A stretch of 64,000 nucleotides of DNA from Klebsiella pneumoniae (GCA_945862145.1 CAMAXE010000003.1:100139-164138), one strand, 5' to 3'; positions 29,957-39,044 are shown, counted from the stretch's first letter. Notes: generated by a model not told the origin, from the sequence alone. Program-made: numbers and translations.

Positions 29957-30834
29957 GTGCAGCCGCTCGTGTGCCCCGCAACCACACGCTCACCGTGCGT
30001 GGTGCCCGGCTCGCCTGGCGCGAGTGGGGCGCGGCCCATGAGCCACCAGTGCTCGCACTCCATGGCTGGCTCGACAACGCGGCGTCCTTCGATGTGCTCG
30101 CGCCCCTGCTCGAGGGGTGCAGGGTCATCGCGCCCGACTTGCCCGGCCACGGGCTGAGCGACCACCGCGGCCCCGAGGGCAGTTACAACATCTGGGACGA
30201 TCTGCCCGACCTCGTGGCATTCACCGCGGAGCTGGGACTCTCGCGTTACCGGCTGCTCGGCCACTCGCGCGGTGCGGCTATCGCCACCTTGCTCGCGGCG
30301 ATCGAGGGCGATGGCGTGAGCAGTCTCCTGATGCTCGACGGACTGGCAGCGCCGCCGTTCGATCCGGCCGGGACGGTGGAGCAACTGCGGGCATTTGCCC
30401 ACGACTATGGCCGCCGCGATCCGCGGGAGGCGCGCGTGTTTGCCAGCGTCGACGAGGCCATGGATGCGCGCGCCCGCGCCAGCGGCACCGATGTGCGGGC
30501 GGTGGCCATGCTGGTCACGCGGAGCCTCGAGGCCTGCGCGGGCGGCTTCCGGTGGCGCACCGATCCCCGCCTGCGTTATGCCTCGGCGCTCAAGTTCTCC
30601 GAGGTGCATGTCCGGGCTGTTTTCGCGGGCGTGGTCGCGCCCTCGCTGCTCGTTCTGGCGGGCGACACGCGCGCGCGACTGGACAAACTCCCCGGCCTCA
30701 CCGACGCCTTTCGGGACCTCCGCATGGAGGAGATACCGGGCAGTCACCATTGGCATATGCTGGAGGCTGCGCCTGCAATTGCCGCGTGCATTCAGGAATT
30801 CTGGAGGAACCGTGATCAGTCCCAAGACCATTGA
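29953..30834 (+). CDS. Alpha/beta hydrolase
   Basis: Hydrolase-fold enzyme of 293 residues. LALHGWLDNAASFDVLAPL (near 33-51) gives the HG oxyanion motif. The nucleophile elbow, usually G-x-S-x-G, reads LLGHSRGAAIATLLA near 103, with Ser followed by Arg-Gly. PGHGLSDHRGP near 64 is also typical. The catalytic His is expected in PGSHHWHMLE near 266. The GTG at 29953 is chosen for its 4-bp overlap with the ADH stop and because similarity begins about 15 residues later; an upstream ATG is a shadow in the ADH gene. Function is likely ester or acyl-thioester hydrolysis, unspecified. It overlaps prmB by 23 bp. Confidence 0.83.
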   Translation: MSAAARVPRNHTLTVRGARLAWREWGAAHEPPVLALHGWLDNAASFDVLAPLLEGCRVIAPDLPGHGLSDHRGPEGSYNIWDDLPDLVAFTAELGLSRYRLLGHSRGAAIATLLAAIEGDGVSSLLMLDGLAAPPFDPAGTVEQLRAFAHDYGRRDPREARVFASVDEAMDARARASGTDVRAVAMLVTRSLEACAGGFRWRTDPRLRYASALKFSEVHVRAVFAGVVAPSLLVLAGDTRARLDKLPGLTDAFRDLRMEEIPGSHHWHMLEAAPAIAACIQEFWRNRDQSQDH

Positions 30835-31720
30835 GCAGGGGCTCGGCGAGATGTACACGGTGCAGGACTGCATCCGCTGGAGCGTGAGCAATTTTCTGCG
30901 CGCCGAGTTGCATTTCGGGCACGGTACGGACAACGCCTGGGACGAGGCGCGCTGGCTCGTTCTCGGCGCGCTGGGCCTGCCTTTCGACAGCCCGGAGTGG
31001 GTGCTCGCCTCGCGTATTGCCACCCCGGAGCGCGAGCGGCTCTCGCAACTCCTCAAGCGCCGCGTGGTCGAGCGTGTGCCCACCGCCTACCTGCTGGGCG
31101 AGGCGTATTTCGCCGGGCTTCGTTTCAAGGTTGACGAGCGGGTGCTGGTACCGCGCTCACCCATTGCAGAACTCATCGAGGCCGGATTCGAGCCCTGGCT
31201 TGGTGGCGCGCAGCCCGAGCGCATACTCGATTTGTGCTGCGGCAGCGGGTGCATCGGCATCGTGGCCGGGTTGCGATTCCTGCAGGCCCGCGTGGATCTC
31301 GCCGACATCTCGGCCGATGCGCTCGATGTGGCCCGCGCGAACATCGCTCTCCACCACGCCGGGGCATCGGTGCGCGCGCTTGCCTCGGATCTGTTCGGAG
31401 CGCTCGCCGGTGAGCGTTACGACCTCATCCTGTGTAATCCCCCCTACGTCGATGCGCCCGAGATGGCGGCGCTCCCGCCCGAATTCCGGCACGAGCCGCA
31501 GCTTGGCCTCGCGGCCGGCACCGACGGGCTGGATATCGCGCGACAGATCCTGCGCGAGGCCCGCGGGCATCTCACGGAGCAGGGCTTGCTGGTGCTCGAG
31601 GTCGGTGCCAGCGCAGCGGCCTTCGAGGCGGCATTTCCGCGGCTACCCGTCATCTGGCCCGAGTTCGAGCGGGGCGGGCACGGCGTGGCCCTGATCAACG
31701 CGGCGGATCTTTCGGAGTGA
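30812..31720 (+). CDS. prmB: 50S ribosomal protein L3 glutamine methyltransferase
   Basis: SAM-dependent N5-glutamine methyltransferase that modifies ribosomal protein L3, 302 residues (E. coli 310). The N-terminal helical domain carries the PrmB marks YTVQDCIRWSVSNFLRAELH near residue 14 and GHGTDNAWDEA near 35, which separate it from PrmC. VDERVLVPRSPIAELIE lies near 108, the SAM loop LDLCCGSGCIGI near 138 and the catalytic NPPYVDAPEM near 209. The GTG at 30812 follows CTGGAGG and gives the family N-terminus; the longer upstream frame lies in the hydrolase gene. It is coupled to the hydrolase by overlap. Confidence 0.94.
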   Translation: MISPKTIEQGLGEMYTVQDCIRWSVSNFLRAELHFGHGTDNAWDEARWLVLGALGLPFDSPEWVLASRIATPERERLSQLLKRRVVERVPTAYLLGEAYFAGLRFKVDERVLVPRSPIAELIEAGFEPWLGGAQPERILDLCCGSGCIGIVAGLRFLQARVDLADISADALDVARANIALHHAGASVRALASDLFGALAGERYDLILCNPPYVDAPEMAALPPEFRHEPQLGLAAGTDGLDIARQILREARGHLTEQGLLVLEVGASAAAFEAAFPRLPVIWPEFERGGHGVALINAADLSE

Positions 31721-31744
31721 GGGACGAGGCGGACCTGCAGCCCG

Positions 31745-31750
31745 TATAAT
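31745..31750 (+). promoter_or_regulatory. Candidate -10 box (TATAAT) for aroC
   Basis: A perfect TATAAT lies 33 bp upstream of the aroC ATG, in the 62-bp gap after prmB. No good -35 is visible at the right distance, so activity is uncertain. Confidence 0.4.
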
Positions 31751-31782
31751 CTCGGTACGATCCCGCGACAGCGCACGCTCCC

Positions 31783-32898
31783 ATGTCCGGCAACAGCATC
31801 GGCAGACTCTTCACCCTCACCAGCTTCGGCGAAAGCCACGGTGCCGCCATCGGCGGTGTCGTCGATGGCTGTCCTCCGGGGCTTGAACTCCATGAAGACG
31901 ACTTGCAGCCGGACCTTGACCGGCGCAAGCCCGGGCAGTCGCGTTACACCACGCAGCGGCGCGAAGAAGACCGGGTGCGCATTCTCTCCGGCGTCTTCGA
32001 GGGCCGCACCACGGGCGCACCTATCGGTTTACTGATCGAGAACACCGACCAGCGATCCAAGGACTACGCGGACATCAAGGACACCTTCCGTCCTAACCAC
32101 GCCGATTACACCTACACCCAGAAATACGGCTTTCGCGACTACCGCGGCGGTGGACGCTCCTCGGCACGCGAGACCGCGGTACGGGTAGCAGCGGGAGCCA
32201 TCGCCAAGAAGTATCTTCGCGAGCGGCTCGGCGTGCAGGTGCGGGGTTATCTGGCCGCTCTCGGTCCGCTCGAGGCGCCGTTGGTCGACTGGGACAGTGT
32301 TGAGCAAAATCCGTTTTTCTGCGCGGATCCGGCCATGGTGCCGCGCATGGAAGAGTACATGCAGGCGCTGATCAAGAGCGGCGACTCCATCGGCGCGCGC
32401 ATCAACGTCGTGGCAAGCGGCCTGCCGCCGGGGCTTGGTGAGCCCGTCTTCGACCGCCTCGATGCCGACATTGCCCACGCGATGATGGGCATCAATGCCG
32501 TAAAGGGCGTCGAGATCGGGGCGGGCTTTGCCGCCGTCGCGCAAAAGGGCAGCGAGCACCGCGACGAGATGACCCCGCAGGGCTTTCTCTCGAACCACGC
32601 CGGTGGGGTGGTGGGGGGGCTTTCCTCGGGCCAGGACATCGTGGTCTCGATCGCGATCAAACCCACCTCCAGCATCCGCCTGCCGGCCCGCAGCATCGAC
32701 GTGGCGGGCAACGCCGTGGAGGTCGCCACGCACGGCCGGCACGATCCGTGTGTCGGCATTCGCGCCACGCCCATCGCCGAGGCCATGCTCGCGCTGGTGC
32801 TGATGGACCACTGGCTGCGCCATCGCGCGCAGAACGCCGACGTGCGCTGTACTACGCCCGTCATCGCCGGCGCCGCACCTACCGTCCCAGACGCATGA
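31783..32898 (+). CDS. aroC: Chorismate synthase
   Basis: Last common step of aromatic biosynthesis: converts 5-enolpyruvylshikimate-3-phosphate to chorismate using reduced FMN. The 371-residue length is standard. All three family signatures are present: [20 protein letters not shown] near residue 15, [19 protein letters not shown] near residue 124, and [16 protein letters not shown] near residue 321. The stop overlaps the following MFS gene by 4 bp (ATGA), so the transporter is co-translated. Confidence 0.97.
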   Translation: MSGNSIGRLFTLTSFGESHGAAIGGVVDGCPPGLELHEDDLQPDLDRRKPGQSRYTTQRREEDRVRILSGVFEGRTTGAPIGLLIENTDQRSKDYADIKDTFRPNHADYTYTQKYGFRDYRGGGRSSARETAVRVAAGAIAKKYLRERLGVQVRGYLAALGPLEAPLVDWDSVEQNPFFCADPAMVPRMEEYMQALIKSGDSIGARINVVASGLPPGLGEPVFDRLDADIAHAMMGINAVKGVEIGAGFAAVAQKGSEHRDEMTPQGFLSNHAGGVVGGLSSGQDIVVSIAIKPTSSIRLPARSIDVAGNAVEVATHGRHDPCVGIRATPIAEAMLALVLMDHWLRHRAQNADVRCTTPVIAGAAPTVPDA

Positions 32899-34085
32899 GC
32901 GAGCGCCCGGACGCGCTGCCGTACTGGCGGCTGTCGTCTTTCTACTTTCTGTATTTCGCCTGCCTCGGCGTCATGACGCCGTACTGGAGCCTCTACCTCG
33001 AGGATGCAGGTTTCGATGCGCCGGCGATCGGTGTGGTGCTGGCAGTGATCGCCGGCACCCGGATCGTGGCGCCGAACTTCTGGGGCTGGGTGGCAGATCG
33101 CAGCGGCCGTCGGCTGTCGATCATCCGTGGCGGCGCGGCGATGGCGGCATTGTGCTTCGCCCCGTTGCTGCTCGAGGATGCCCTTGCCTGGGTGCTGATC
33201 TGCATCGTTCTGCACACATTTTTCTGGGGGGCGATCCTCGCGCAGTACGAGGTAATCACGCTCGCCTCGATGGGCAGCGAGGTGCAGCGCTACGGGCAGG
33301 TGCGGTTGTGGGGTTCGATCAGTTTCGTGCTTGTGGTGGTGCTCGGTGGCGAGATCTTCGAGCAGGCCGGCGTGCAGCATTTTCCGATGGTGATGCTGAT
33401 CCCGCTGTTGCTGCTGGCGGTGGGCAGTTTCAGCATCCGTGACGTGGCCTCATCGCAGCAGCAGCCGCTGGCCGGGAGCATGCGCGCCACACTGCGCAGC
33501 CCCGTCTTGTGGAGCTTTCTGGGCGCCTCGTTCCTGCTGCAGTTCTCGCATGCGCCGTACTACGGTTTCTTCAGCCTGCTGCTCGCACGCGCCGGCTACA
33601 GCAGCGCCGGGATCGGTTATCTCTGGGCGCTGGGGGTGGTGGCCGAGGTGCTGCTGTTCGCGCTCGCGCACCACTTGTTCCGGCGCTTCAGTCTGCGGCA
33701 GGTGCTGGTCGCCAGCCTCCTGCTGGCGGCCTTGCGCTGGATGATGATCGGTTTCGGCGCTGCGTCTGTCGGCGTCCTGGTGCTCGCCCAGTGCCTGCAC
33801 GCCGCAACCTTCGGCAGTTTCCACGCCGCCAGCATGGAGTTCGTGCGGCGGCACTTCGGCCACGCGGGGCAGGGGCAGGGGCAGGCCCTGTACAGCGCGG
33901 TCAGTTTCGGCGCCGGCGGTGCCCTGGGCGCACTCGGCAGCGGCTGGCTGTGGGACCGCAGCCAGCATCTGGTGTTCGGGATTGCCGCGCTTGCGGCGTT
34001 GCTCGGCGCGGTGCTGCTGCTCTGCGGCTTGAGCGGTCCGCCCGAGCGCTCCGCCGCCGCTGCAGCCCCCGGTGGCGCGCGATGA
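32895..34085 (+). CDS. MFS transporter, phenylpropionate-permease-like (MFS_1-like)
   Basis: Polytopic membrane protein of 396 residues with about 12 hydrophobic helices. The N-terminus [20 protein letters not shown] followed by [11 protein letters not shown] is the pattern of the HcaT/MFS_1-like branch. The loop between helices 2 and 3 has the MFS motif in modified form ([14 protein letters not shown]), and [20 protein letters not shown] opens the second half. The cargo cannot be told from sequence. The ATG at 32895 overlaps the aroC stop; the longer frame is in aroC. It is coupled at its end (ATGA) to a small zinc-ribbon gene. Confidence 0.87.
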   Translation: MSERPDALPYWRLSSFYFLYFACLGVMTPYWSLYLEDAGFDAPAIGVVLAVIAGTRIVAPNFWGWVADRSGRRLSIIRGGAAMAALCFAPLLLEDALAWVLICIVLHTFFWGAILAQYEVITLASMGSEVQRYGQVRLWGSISFVLVVVLGGEIFEQAGVQHFPMVMLIPLLLLAVGSFSIRDVASSQQQPLAGSMRATLRSPVLWSFLGASFLLQFSHAPYYGFFSLLLARAGYSSAGIGYLWALGVVAEVLLFALAHHLFRRFSLRQVLVASLLLAALRWMMIGFGAASVGVLVLAQCLHAATFGSFHAASMEFVRRHFGHAGQGQGQALYSAVSFGAGGALGALGSGWLWDRSQHLVFGIAALAALLGAVLLLCGLSGPPERSAAAAAPGGAR

Positions 34086-34567
34086 GCCCTACCTTCTGTC
34101 GTCTCTGTGGAACCGCACTGCGCCGGGCCCGTCTGTCCGGCGATGACCCGTCCCGCCTGCATTGCCCCGCGTGCGGGCATATCGAATACGAGAATCCACG
34201 GGTTCATGTGGGATGCCTGGCGCTAGGGTCCGGGACCGATCCGGTCCTGCGCACGTTGAGCCTGTGTTCCGGCGAACGCGTGCAGGATGCGGCGCTGCGT
34301 GCGCTCGATGGCGCGGCGGGGGAGGAAGATATCAGTCTTTATTGCGCGCTGAGCGATCGCAGCGGCGGCACGGTGTGTCTCGTGTTCCGGGTGTCGCAGC
34401 GGGTGACAATGCCTATTGGCGCGGCCCCTGCCGAGGCTCCGGCGTGGCAGCGGGCACTGCTGGCGCGGTTTTCGCGGGATGCGGCGGCGGGGCGCTTTCC
34501 CGTTTACACCGCGGAACTGCCGGCGGCGGGGGAGGAGCTGCTGCTGCGCGAGGTCTCGAGCAGTTGA
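34082..34567 (+). CDS. Zinc-ribbon protein of unknown function
   Basis: Protein of 161 residues. The N-terminus contains two CxxC-type knuckles, CRLCG (residues 6-10) and CPACG (residues 30-34), followed by HIEYENPRVHVGCLAL, which resembles the zinc ribbon that precedes NUDIX domains. However, no NUDIX box (G-x5-E-x7-RE-x2-EE) follows, so it should not be called a NUDIX hydrolase. The rest is Ala/Leu-rich with a mixed alpha-beta look. The start overlaps the MFS stop (ATGA). Role unknown. Confidence 0.7.
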   Translation: MSPTFCRLCGTALRRARLSGDDPSRLHCPACGHIEYENPRVHVGCLALGSGTDPVLRTLSLCSGERVQDAALRALDGAAGEEDISLYCALSDRSGGTVCLVFRVSQRVTMPIGAAPAEAPAWQRALLARFSRDAAAGRFPVYTAELPAAGEELLLREVSSS

Positions 34568-34573
34568 GTGCCT

Positions 34574-35101
34574 TCAGGCGCGCGCAACGGCGAGCGAATA
34601 CTCGATGTCGAGTTCCCGGGCAATGGTCTCCAGCGCCCGTCTCAGCTCGTCTACGTCCAGGCCCGGAGGCAGTTCGATGGCCGCGCTGGCATGGAAAAGC
34701 GGGTCCGGCTTCAGCGCCGAGCGACGGATCTCGCTTTTCAGATCAGCCACGTTGATGCGGCGGCTGGCAAGTGCGGCGGCAAACTCGTGGAGTATGCCGG
34801 GCCGGTCGTGGCCGAGGATTTCCAGCTGATGCCGCACGCCGGCGAGGGTCTGGTCCTGACTGGCCGGAGACTCGAAGCGCAGCGTCAGCCCCACCCCCCC
34901 GAGACCGCTCAGCGCTTGCTCCAGTTCGTCTACCCGTGCCGATGGCACCGAAAGACGCACGATGCCCGTGAATTTTCCCGCCAGCTGGCTCATGCGGCTT
35001 TCCAGCCAGTTGCCGCCGTGCGCGTTAATAGCCTCCGAGAGCTGCTCCACGAGTCCCGGGCGGTCATCGGCAATGAATGAAATCAGGCGGTAGGTGGGCA
35101 A
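34574..35101 (-). CDS. gcvR: GcvR-like ACT-domain regulator
   Basis: Protein of 175 residues with two ACT domains. The first begins YRLISFIADDRPGLVEQLSE (residues 4-23) and the second HQLEILGHDRPGILHEFAAA (near residues 91-110). This tandem arrangement matches the glycine cleavage system transcriptional repressor GcvR, which acts through protein contact with GcvA rather than by binding DNA. No gcv genes are in the window, so the name is by family. It converges with the zinc-ribbon gene (6-bp gap) and is divergent from the methyltransferase gene. Confidence 0.8.
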   Translation of the reverse strand: MPTYRLISFIADDRPGLVEQLSEAINAHGGNWLESRMSQLAGKFTGIVRLSVPSARVDELEQALSGLGGVGLTLRFESPASQDQTLAGVRHQLEILGHDRPGILHEFAAALASRRINVADLKSEIRRSALKPDPLFHASAAIELPPGLDVDELRRALETIARELDIEYSLAVARA

Positions 35102-35167
35102 CCGTGGTGCTCCATTAGCGGGGGCACCCGTATACTAGCAATGTCCCCATCCCGTAAGGAGTAACCC

Positions 35168-36007
35168 ATGACAGCGTCCAATACCTTTCGTGCGCGCCTG
35201 ATCGCCTCCCTCCTGTTCTGTCTCGTATCGGCGGCCGCTCTTGCCGAAGTCGCGCCGGATCTCGCTGCAGCCATTGCTGGTCCGCAGCGCAGCGCCGAAA
35301 ACAGCGCCCGCGACAGCTCGCGCCATCCTGGCGAGACACTGACGTTCTTCGGCATCGAGCCCACCATGACCGTGGTGGAAATCTCCCCCGGTGGCGGCTG
35401 GTTCACCGAGATCCTCGCGCCTTACCTGCGCGACAAGGGCAAACTGATTGCAGCGGCCTACCCCGGTGATATCCCCGGCGAGGATGGCGACTATTACCGC
35501 AAGAGCCGCGCGAATTTCGACGCCAAGCTCGCGGCCACACCGGCCGTTTACGACCGCGTGGTGGTCACTGATTTCCATACTCCCGACCGCCTCGATATCG
35601 CACCGGCCGGCAGCGCCGATCTGGTGCTCACCTTCCGCAATGTCCACAACTGGATGGATGCCGAAAAAAATGAGGACAAGGTGTTTGCAGCTGCATTCCG
35701 CGCCCTGAAGCCCGGTGGCGCGCTGGGCGTGGAGGAACACCGGACGACGCGCGCCGTGAGCCGGGAGGAGATCTACCAGAAGGGTTACATGCCCGAGGCG
35801 ATGGTCATAGAGCTCGCGCAGAAGGCGGGTTTCGTGCTCGAGGAGAAAAGCGACATCAACGCCAACCCAAAGGACACGCACGATCACCCCGAAGGCGTCT
35901 GGACACTGCCGCCCACGCTCTCGCTGGGCGACAAGGACCGCGCAAAGTACGTGGCGATCGGTGAGACCGATCGCATGACCCTGCGCTTCCGCAAGCCGGC
36001 CCGGTGA
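35168..36007 (+). CDS. Predicted SAM-dependent methyltransferase with signal peptide
   Basis: Protein of 279 residues whose first 27 form a Sec-type signal peptide (basic FRARLIAS, hydrophobic LLFCLVSAAALA, cleavage after ALA). The mature part has a class I methyltransferase fold: VVEISPGGGWFTEILAPYL near residue 69 as the SAM loop, VVVTDFHTP near 134, LVLTFRNVHNWM near 155 and ALKPGGALGVEEHRT near 178. Proteins of this family are annotated as predicted methyltransferases, often exported; how SAM would be supplied outside the cytosol is unknown. AAGGAG (35156-35161) precedes the ATG. It is the first gene of a run joined by five successive 4-bp overlaps. Confidence 0.85.
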   Translation: MTASNTFRARLIASLLFCLVSAAALAEVAPDLAAAIAGPQRSAENSARDSSRHPGETLTFFGIEPTMTVVEISPGGGWFTEILAPYLRDKGKLIAAAYPGDIPGEDGDYYRKSRANFDAKLAATPAVYDRVVVTDFHTPDRLDIAPAGSADLVLTFRNVHNWMDAEKNEDKVFAAAFRALKPGGALGVEEHRTTRAVSREEIYQKGYMPEAMVIELAQKAGFVLEEKSDINANPKDTHDHPEGVWTLPPTLSLGDKDRAKYVAIGETDRMTLRFRKPAR

Positions 36008-36237
36008 GTGCGGTCGAAATTCCCTGGCGGGAGTTGTCCGGAGAAGCGCTACAGGGCGTGATTGAAGAGTTCGTGACCCGCGAGGGCACCGAGTACGGGG
36101 AGCGCGAGGTGACTCTCGCCGCCAAGGTCTTGCAGGTGAGGCGTCAGCTCGAACGCGGCGAGGTAACGCTGTTTTTCGATCCGGATCTCGCCAGCTGTCA
36201 CCTGCTGCGGCGCGAGGATGCGGCGCAGTCCCGATGA
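36004..36237 (+). CDS. YheU family protein (UPF0270)
   Basis: Small protein of 77 residues of unknown function. The family pattern is clear: IPWRELSGEALQGVIEEFV (residues 6-24), REGTEYGEREVTLAAKV (26-42) and a final FDPDLASCHLL. The start is GTG, overlapping the TGA of the methyltransferase gene; it overlaps tusA by ATGA at its end. The gene is widespread in gammaproteobacteria. Confidence 0.88.
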   Translation: MSAVEIPWRELSGEALQGVIEEFVTREGTEYGEREVTLAAKVLQVRRQLERGEVTLFFDPDLASCHLLRREDAAQSR

Positions 36238-36482
36238 ACGCAGCCGTAGACCCGGATGGAACGCTCGACGCGCGCGGTTTGCTCTGTCCCGAGCCGGTGA
36301 TGATGCTGCACAACCGGGTGCGTGATATGAGCCCCGGGCAAGAGCTGCTGGTGCTGGCGACCGACCCGTCCACGCAGCGCGATATCGCACGGTTCTGCGA
36401 GTTCCTTGGCCATGCGCTGCTCGAGAGCGTCGACGTTGGCGGGGAGTTCCGCTTTCGTATCCGCAAGAAGCCCGCTGCGTGA
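36234..36482 (+). CDS. tusA: Sulfur carrier protein TusA
   Basis: Sulfur carrier of 82 residues that passes persulfide sulfur from cysteine desulfurase toward tRNA 2-thiolation and molybdenum cofactor. The active Cys lies in LDARGLLCPEPVMMLHN (residues 11-27, CPEP motif), and the C-terminus GEFRFRIRKK fits the beta-alpha-beta fold. It is joined by 4-bp overlaps to yheU upstream and epmC downstream. TusBCDE are not in the window. Confidence 0.92.
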   Translation: MNAAVDPDGTLDARGLLCPEPVMMLHNRVRDMSPGQELLVLATDPSTQRDIARFCEFLGHALLESVDVGGEFRFRIRKKPAA

Positions 36483-37063
36483 ATATCGCGTGCGCCGCAC
36501 CCTGCATCGGAGTTCTCGGACCGCTCGATCACCGCGGGCTGTGCGCACTTTTCGATGGGCTTTTTCTGTCTGGCGAGAACACCCGGCTGCTTTCCGGGGG
36601 TGAGGAGCCGGTTTACCTGCCCGCCGATCAGCTGATTCCGCAGCACCGCGTCGTCTTCCGCCACGATTATGTGTCCAGCGCCCTGCACGAGGTGGCTCAT
36701 TGGTGCATCGCCGGGCCCGCGCGGCGGCTGCTTCCCGATTACGGCTATTGGTACTCCCCGGATGGACGCAGCCCCGAGCATCAGATCGCATTCGAGCGCC
36801 TTGAGGCGCGTCCGCAAGCGCTCGAGTGGATCTTCAGCCGCGCCTGCGGCCTGCCGTTCCGGCCCAGCATCGACAACCTGAACGGCACGCCTGCCGATGC
36901 TGCCGCCTTTGCAGAGGCGATTGCGCGTGAAGCGAAGCAACGCTGCATTCACGGGCTGCCTCACCGCGCTGCGCGCTTCCGGCTGGCGCTCCTCGAGCGC
37001 TGCGGTACTGATGCGGCGTTGCGCGCCACGGATTTTCGCGTCGACCCGGCCTGGACCCCATGA
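36479..37063 (+). CDS. epmC: Elongation factor P hydroxylase EpmC
   Basis: Hydroxylates the beta-lysyl-modified lysine of elongation factor P; 194 residues. The metal-binding core is LHEVAHWCIAGPARRLLPDY near residue 69, followed by GYWYSPDGR near 89, and RPQALEWIFSRACGLPF near 110, all characteristic of YfcM/EpmC. The GTG start overlaps the tusA stop. Its partners EpmA, EpmB and EF-P are not in this window, so the modification route must be encoded elsewhere. Confidence 0.9.
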   Translation: MNIACAAPCIGVLGPLDHRGLCALFDGLFLSGENTRLLSGGEEPVYLPADQLIPQHRVVFRHDYVSSALHEVAHWCIAGPARRLLPDYGYWYSPDGRSPEHQIAFERLEARPQALEWIFSRACGLPFRPSIDNLNGTPADAAAFAEAIAREAKQRCIHGLPHRAARFRLALLERCGTDAALRATDFRVDPAWTP

Positions 37064-37953
37064 GCGAGGCGGTCCACCTGATCGATGCCTCGATCTACGT
37101 GTTCCGTGCCTGGTTTGCCCTGCCGCCGCGATGGACCTCCGCCTCAGGCATGCCATCCCATGCGGTGGTGGGCTTTGCGGGCTTTCTGGCCGAGCTTTTG
37201 GCACACGCTCCGCAGGGCCGCTTTTTTGCCGCCTTCGACGAGAGTCTCGGCACCTGCTTCCGTCATCAGATCTACCCGGGCTACAAGCAGCGCCGCGCCC
37301 TGCCCGACGAGGCGCTTGCCTTTCAGTTGCAATCCTGCCGCGAGCTCACCCGGCTTCTCGGCATCTGCGATGCCGCGAGCCCGCTTTACGAGGCCGACGA
37401 TCTGTTGGCGAGTGCGGCTGTGCATGCGCGAGCCGCGGGGCTGCGTTGCGTGGTGCTGAGCCGCGACAAGGATCTGGGGCAGCTGCTGCAGCGCGCGGGC
37501 GATGCGCTGTGGGATTTTCCGCGGGGCGAGGTTCAGGATCGTGATGCCTGGACCGTGCGCCATGGCATCCGGCCCGCGCAACTCGCCGCGCGTCTCGCCC
37601 TCACCGGCGACCCCATCGATGACATTCCTGGCGTGCCCGGCATCGGTGAGCGCACGGCGGTGAGCCTGCTGCAGGAATACGCTGATATCGAGGACATCCT
37701 GGCTGATCTGCCGGCCATTGCGGTCTCGCCGCGGCGCGGTGCCCGACGTACTGCAGCCGCGTTGTTGGAGCACGCGCAATCGCTGCGTGTCGGGCGACGC
37801 CTGACGGCGCTGGCAGAAGACGCACTCCCCGAAGCACCGTGTTTTTCCCGTGCAGCAGTGGATCTGCAGCGCCTCGATGACTTCGGGCTGCAGCTCGGCT
37901 TTGATGCGCGTCTCAGGCAGCGTCTACGCCGGGTGGGAGGCGTCTCTGCATGA
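37060..37953 (+). CDS. 5'-3' exonuclease (Xni / Pol I N-domain family)
   Basis: Flap-type nuclease of 297 residues, homologous to the 5'-nuclease domain of DNA polymerase I. Metal-binding acidic residues lie in HLIDASIYVFRAWF (near 6-19), YEADDLLASAA (near 109) and SRDKDLGQLL (near 131). The helix-hairpin-helix DNA grip reads GDPIDDIPGVPGIGERTAVS near 183. It is not fused to a polymerase, so it is a stand-alone nuclease acting on flaps or RNA primers. It overlaps epmC and pdxB by ATGA at both ends. Confidence 0.9.
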   Translation: MSEAVHLIDASIYVFRAWFALPPRWTSASGMPSHAVVGFAGFLAELLAHAPQGRFFAAFDESLGTCFRHQIYPGYKQRRALPDEALAFQLQSCRELTRLLGICDAASPLYEADDLLASAAVHARAAGLRCVVLSRDKDLGQLLQRAGDALWDFPRGEVQDRDAWTVRHGIRPAQLAARLALTGDPIDDIPGVPGIGERTAVSLLQEYADIEDILADLPAIAVSPRRGARRTAAALLEHAQSLRVGRRLTALAEDALPEAPCFSRAAVDLQRLDDFGLQLGFDARLRQRLRRVGGVSA

Positions 37954-39044
37954 AGCTGGTCGTAGACGAGAACATTCCCTGCGCGGCTGAACTGCTCGCG
38001 CCGCTGGGCGAGCTGCGTCTGCTGCCGGGGAGGGCCATCGATGCCGAAGCCGTTCGTGATGCGCAGGTGTTGCTGGTGCGCTCGGTGACACGCGTGGACG
38101 CAGCGCTGGTGGCCGGCAGCGCGCTGCGTTTCGTGGGCTCCGCCACGGCGGGCATCGATCATGTCGATACAGCGGTGCTCGCTGAGTGCGGGATCGCCTT
38201 TGCCTGCGCGCCGGGTTCCAATGCCGATTCGGTGGTCGATTACGTGTTCTCGGCGCTGGCAGTGGCCTTTCCCGGGCGCGGCGAGCTTGCATCGAGGCGC
38301 GTGGGCATCGTGGGCTGCGGCGAGGTGGGTGCGCGCCTGCTCCGGCGCCTGCGCGCGCTGGGCGTGGCCTGCGTGGTCTGCGATCCCTTCCGTGATGACA
38401 TCCCGGAGAACGGCCCGCTGCAGCGCGTGCTCGATTGCGATGTGATCAGCATCCACGTGCCCCTGACATTCGAAGGCCCGCATCCCACCTGGCATCTGCT
38501 GGACGCCGCGCGCCTGCATGCGCTGGGCGAGGACGTGCTCCTGATAAATACCTCCCGCGGGCCGGTCGTTGATAACGCAGCGCTGCTCGAGAGCCTGGCC
38601 GCGCGCCCGCGCATGCGCGTGGTGCTTGATGTATGGGAGCCGGAGCCCGAGTACGACCCGCGCCTGCTGGCACGCTGCCTTGTCGGCACGCCGCACATTG
38701 CCGGCTATGCCGCCGACGGCAAGTTACGCGGGATGCTGCAGGTTCATGAGGCGCTGTGTGCGGTGTTTGGTGTGATCGGTCGCGCGGGACATTCCAGCCC
38801 GCTCGCGGGGGTACTGCCGAACGCGCTGGGCTCCTGGCAGGAGGCGGTGCTCGCCTGTTATGACCTGCGTGCCGATGATGCCCGCCTGCGGGCCTCGCTG
38901 ATCGCGGACCCGGCGCAACGCGCAACGGCTTTCGACCGGCTGCGGCGGGACTACCCCGCGCGTCGGGAGTTCAGTGCCTGGCGAATCGGGGCTATTTCAG
39001 GCCCGCTGCGCCAGGATCTGCTGGCGAGCGGATTTTCGCCCTAG
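37950..39044 (+). CDS. pdxB: Erythronate-4-phosphate dehydrogenase
   Basis: NAD-dependent 2-hydroxyacid dehydrogenase of the pyridoxal 5'-phosphate pathway; 364 residues (E. coli 378). The N-terminus KLVVDENIPCAAELLAPLG is the PdxB signature. FVGSATAGIDHVD (near residue 62), the NAD motif VGIVGCGEVGARLLRRL (near 114) and LLINTSRGPVVDNAALLE (near 197) follow. The C-terminal dimerisation domain is present. Last gene of the overlapping run; it converges on alaA with only 10 bp between. Confidence 0.95.
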   Translation: MKLVVDENIPCAAELLAPLGELRLLPGRAIDAEAVRDAQVLLVRSVTRVDAALVAGSALRFVGSATAGIDHVDTAVLAECGIAFACAPGSNADSVVDYVFSALAVAFPGRGELASRRVGIVGCGEVGARLLRRLRALGVACVVCDPFRDDIPENGPLQRVLDCDVISIHVPLTFEGPHPTWHLLDAARLHALGEDVLLINTSRGPVVDNAALLESLAARPRMRVVLDVWEPEPEYDPRLLARCLVGTPHIAGYAADGKLRGMLQVHEALCAVFGVIGRAGHSSPLAGVLPNALGSWQEAVLACYDLRADDARLRASLIADPAQRATAFDRLRRDYPARREFSAWRIGAISGPLRQDLLASGFSP

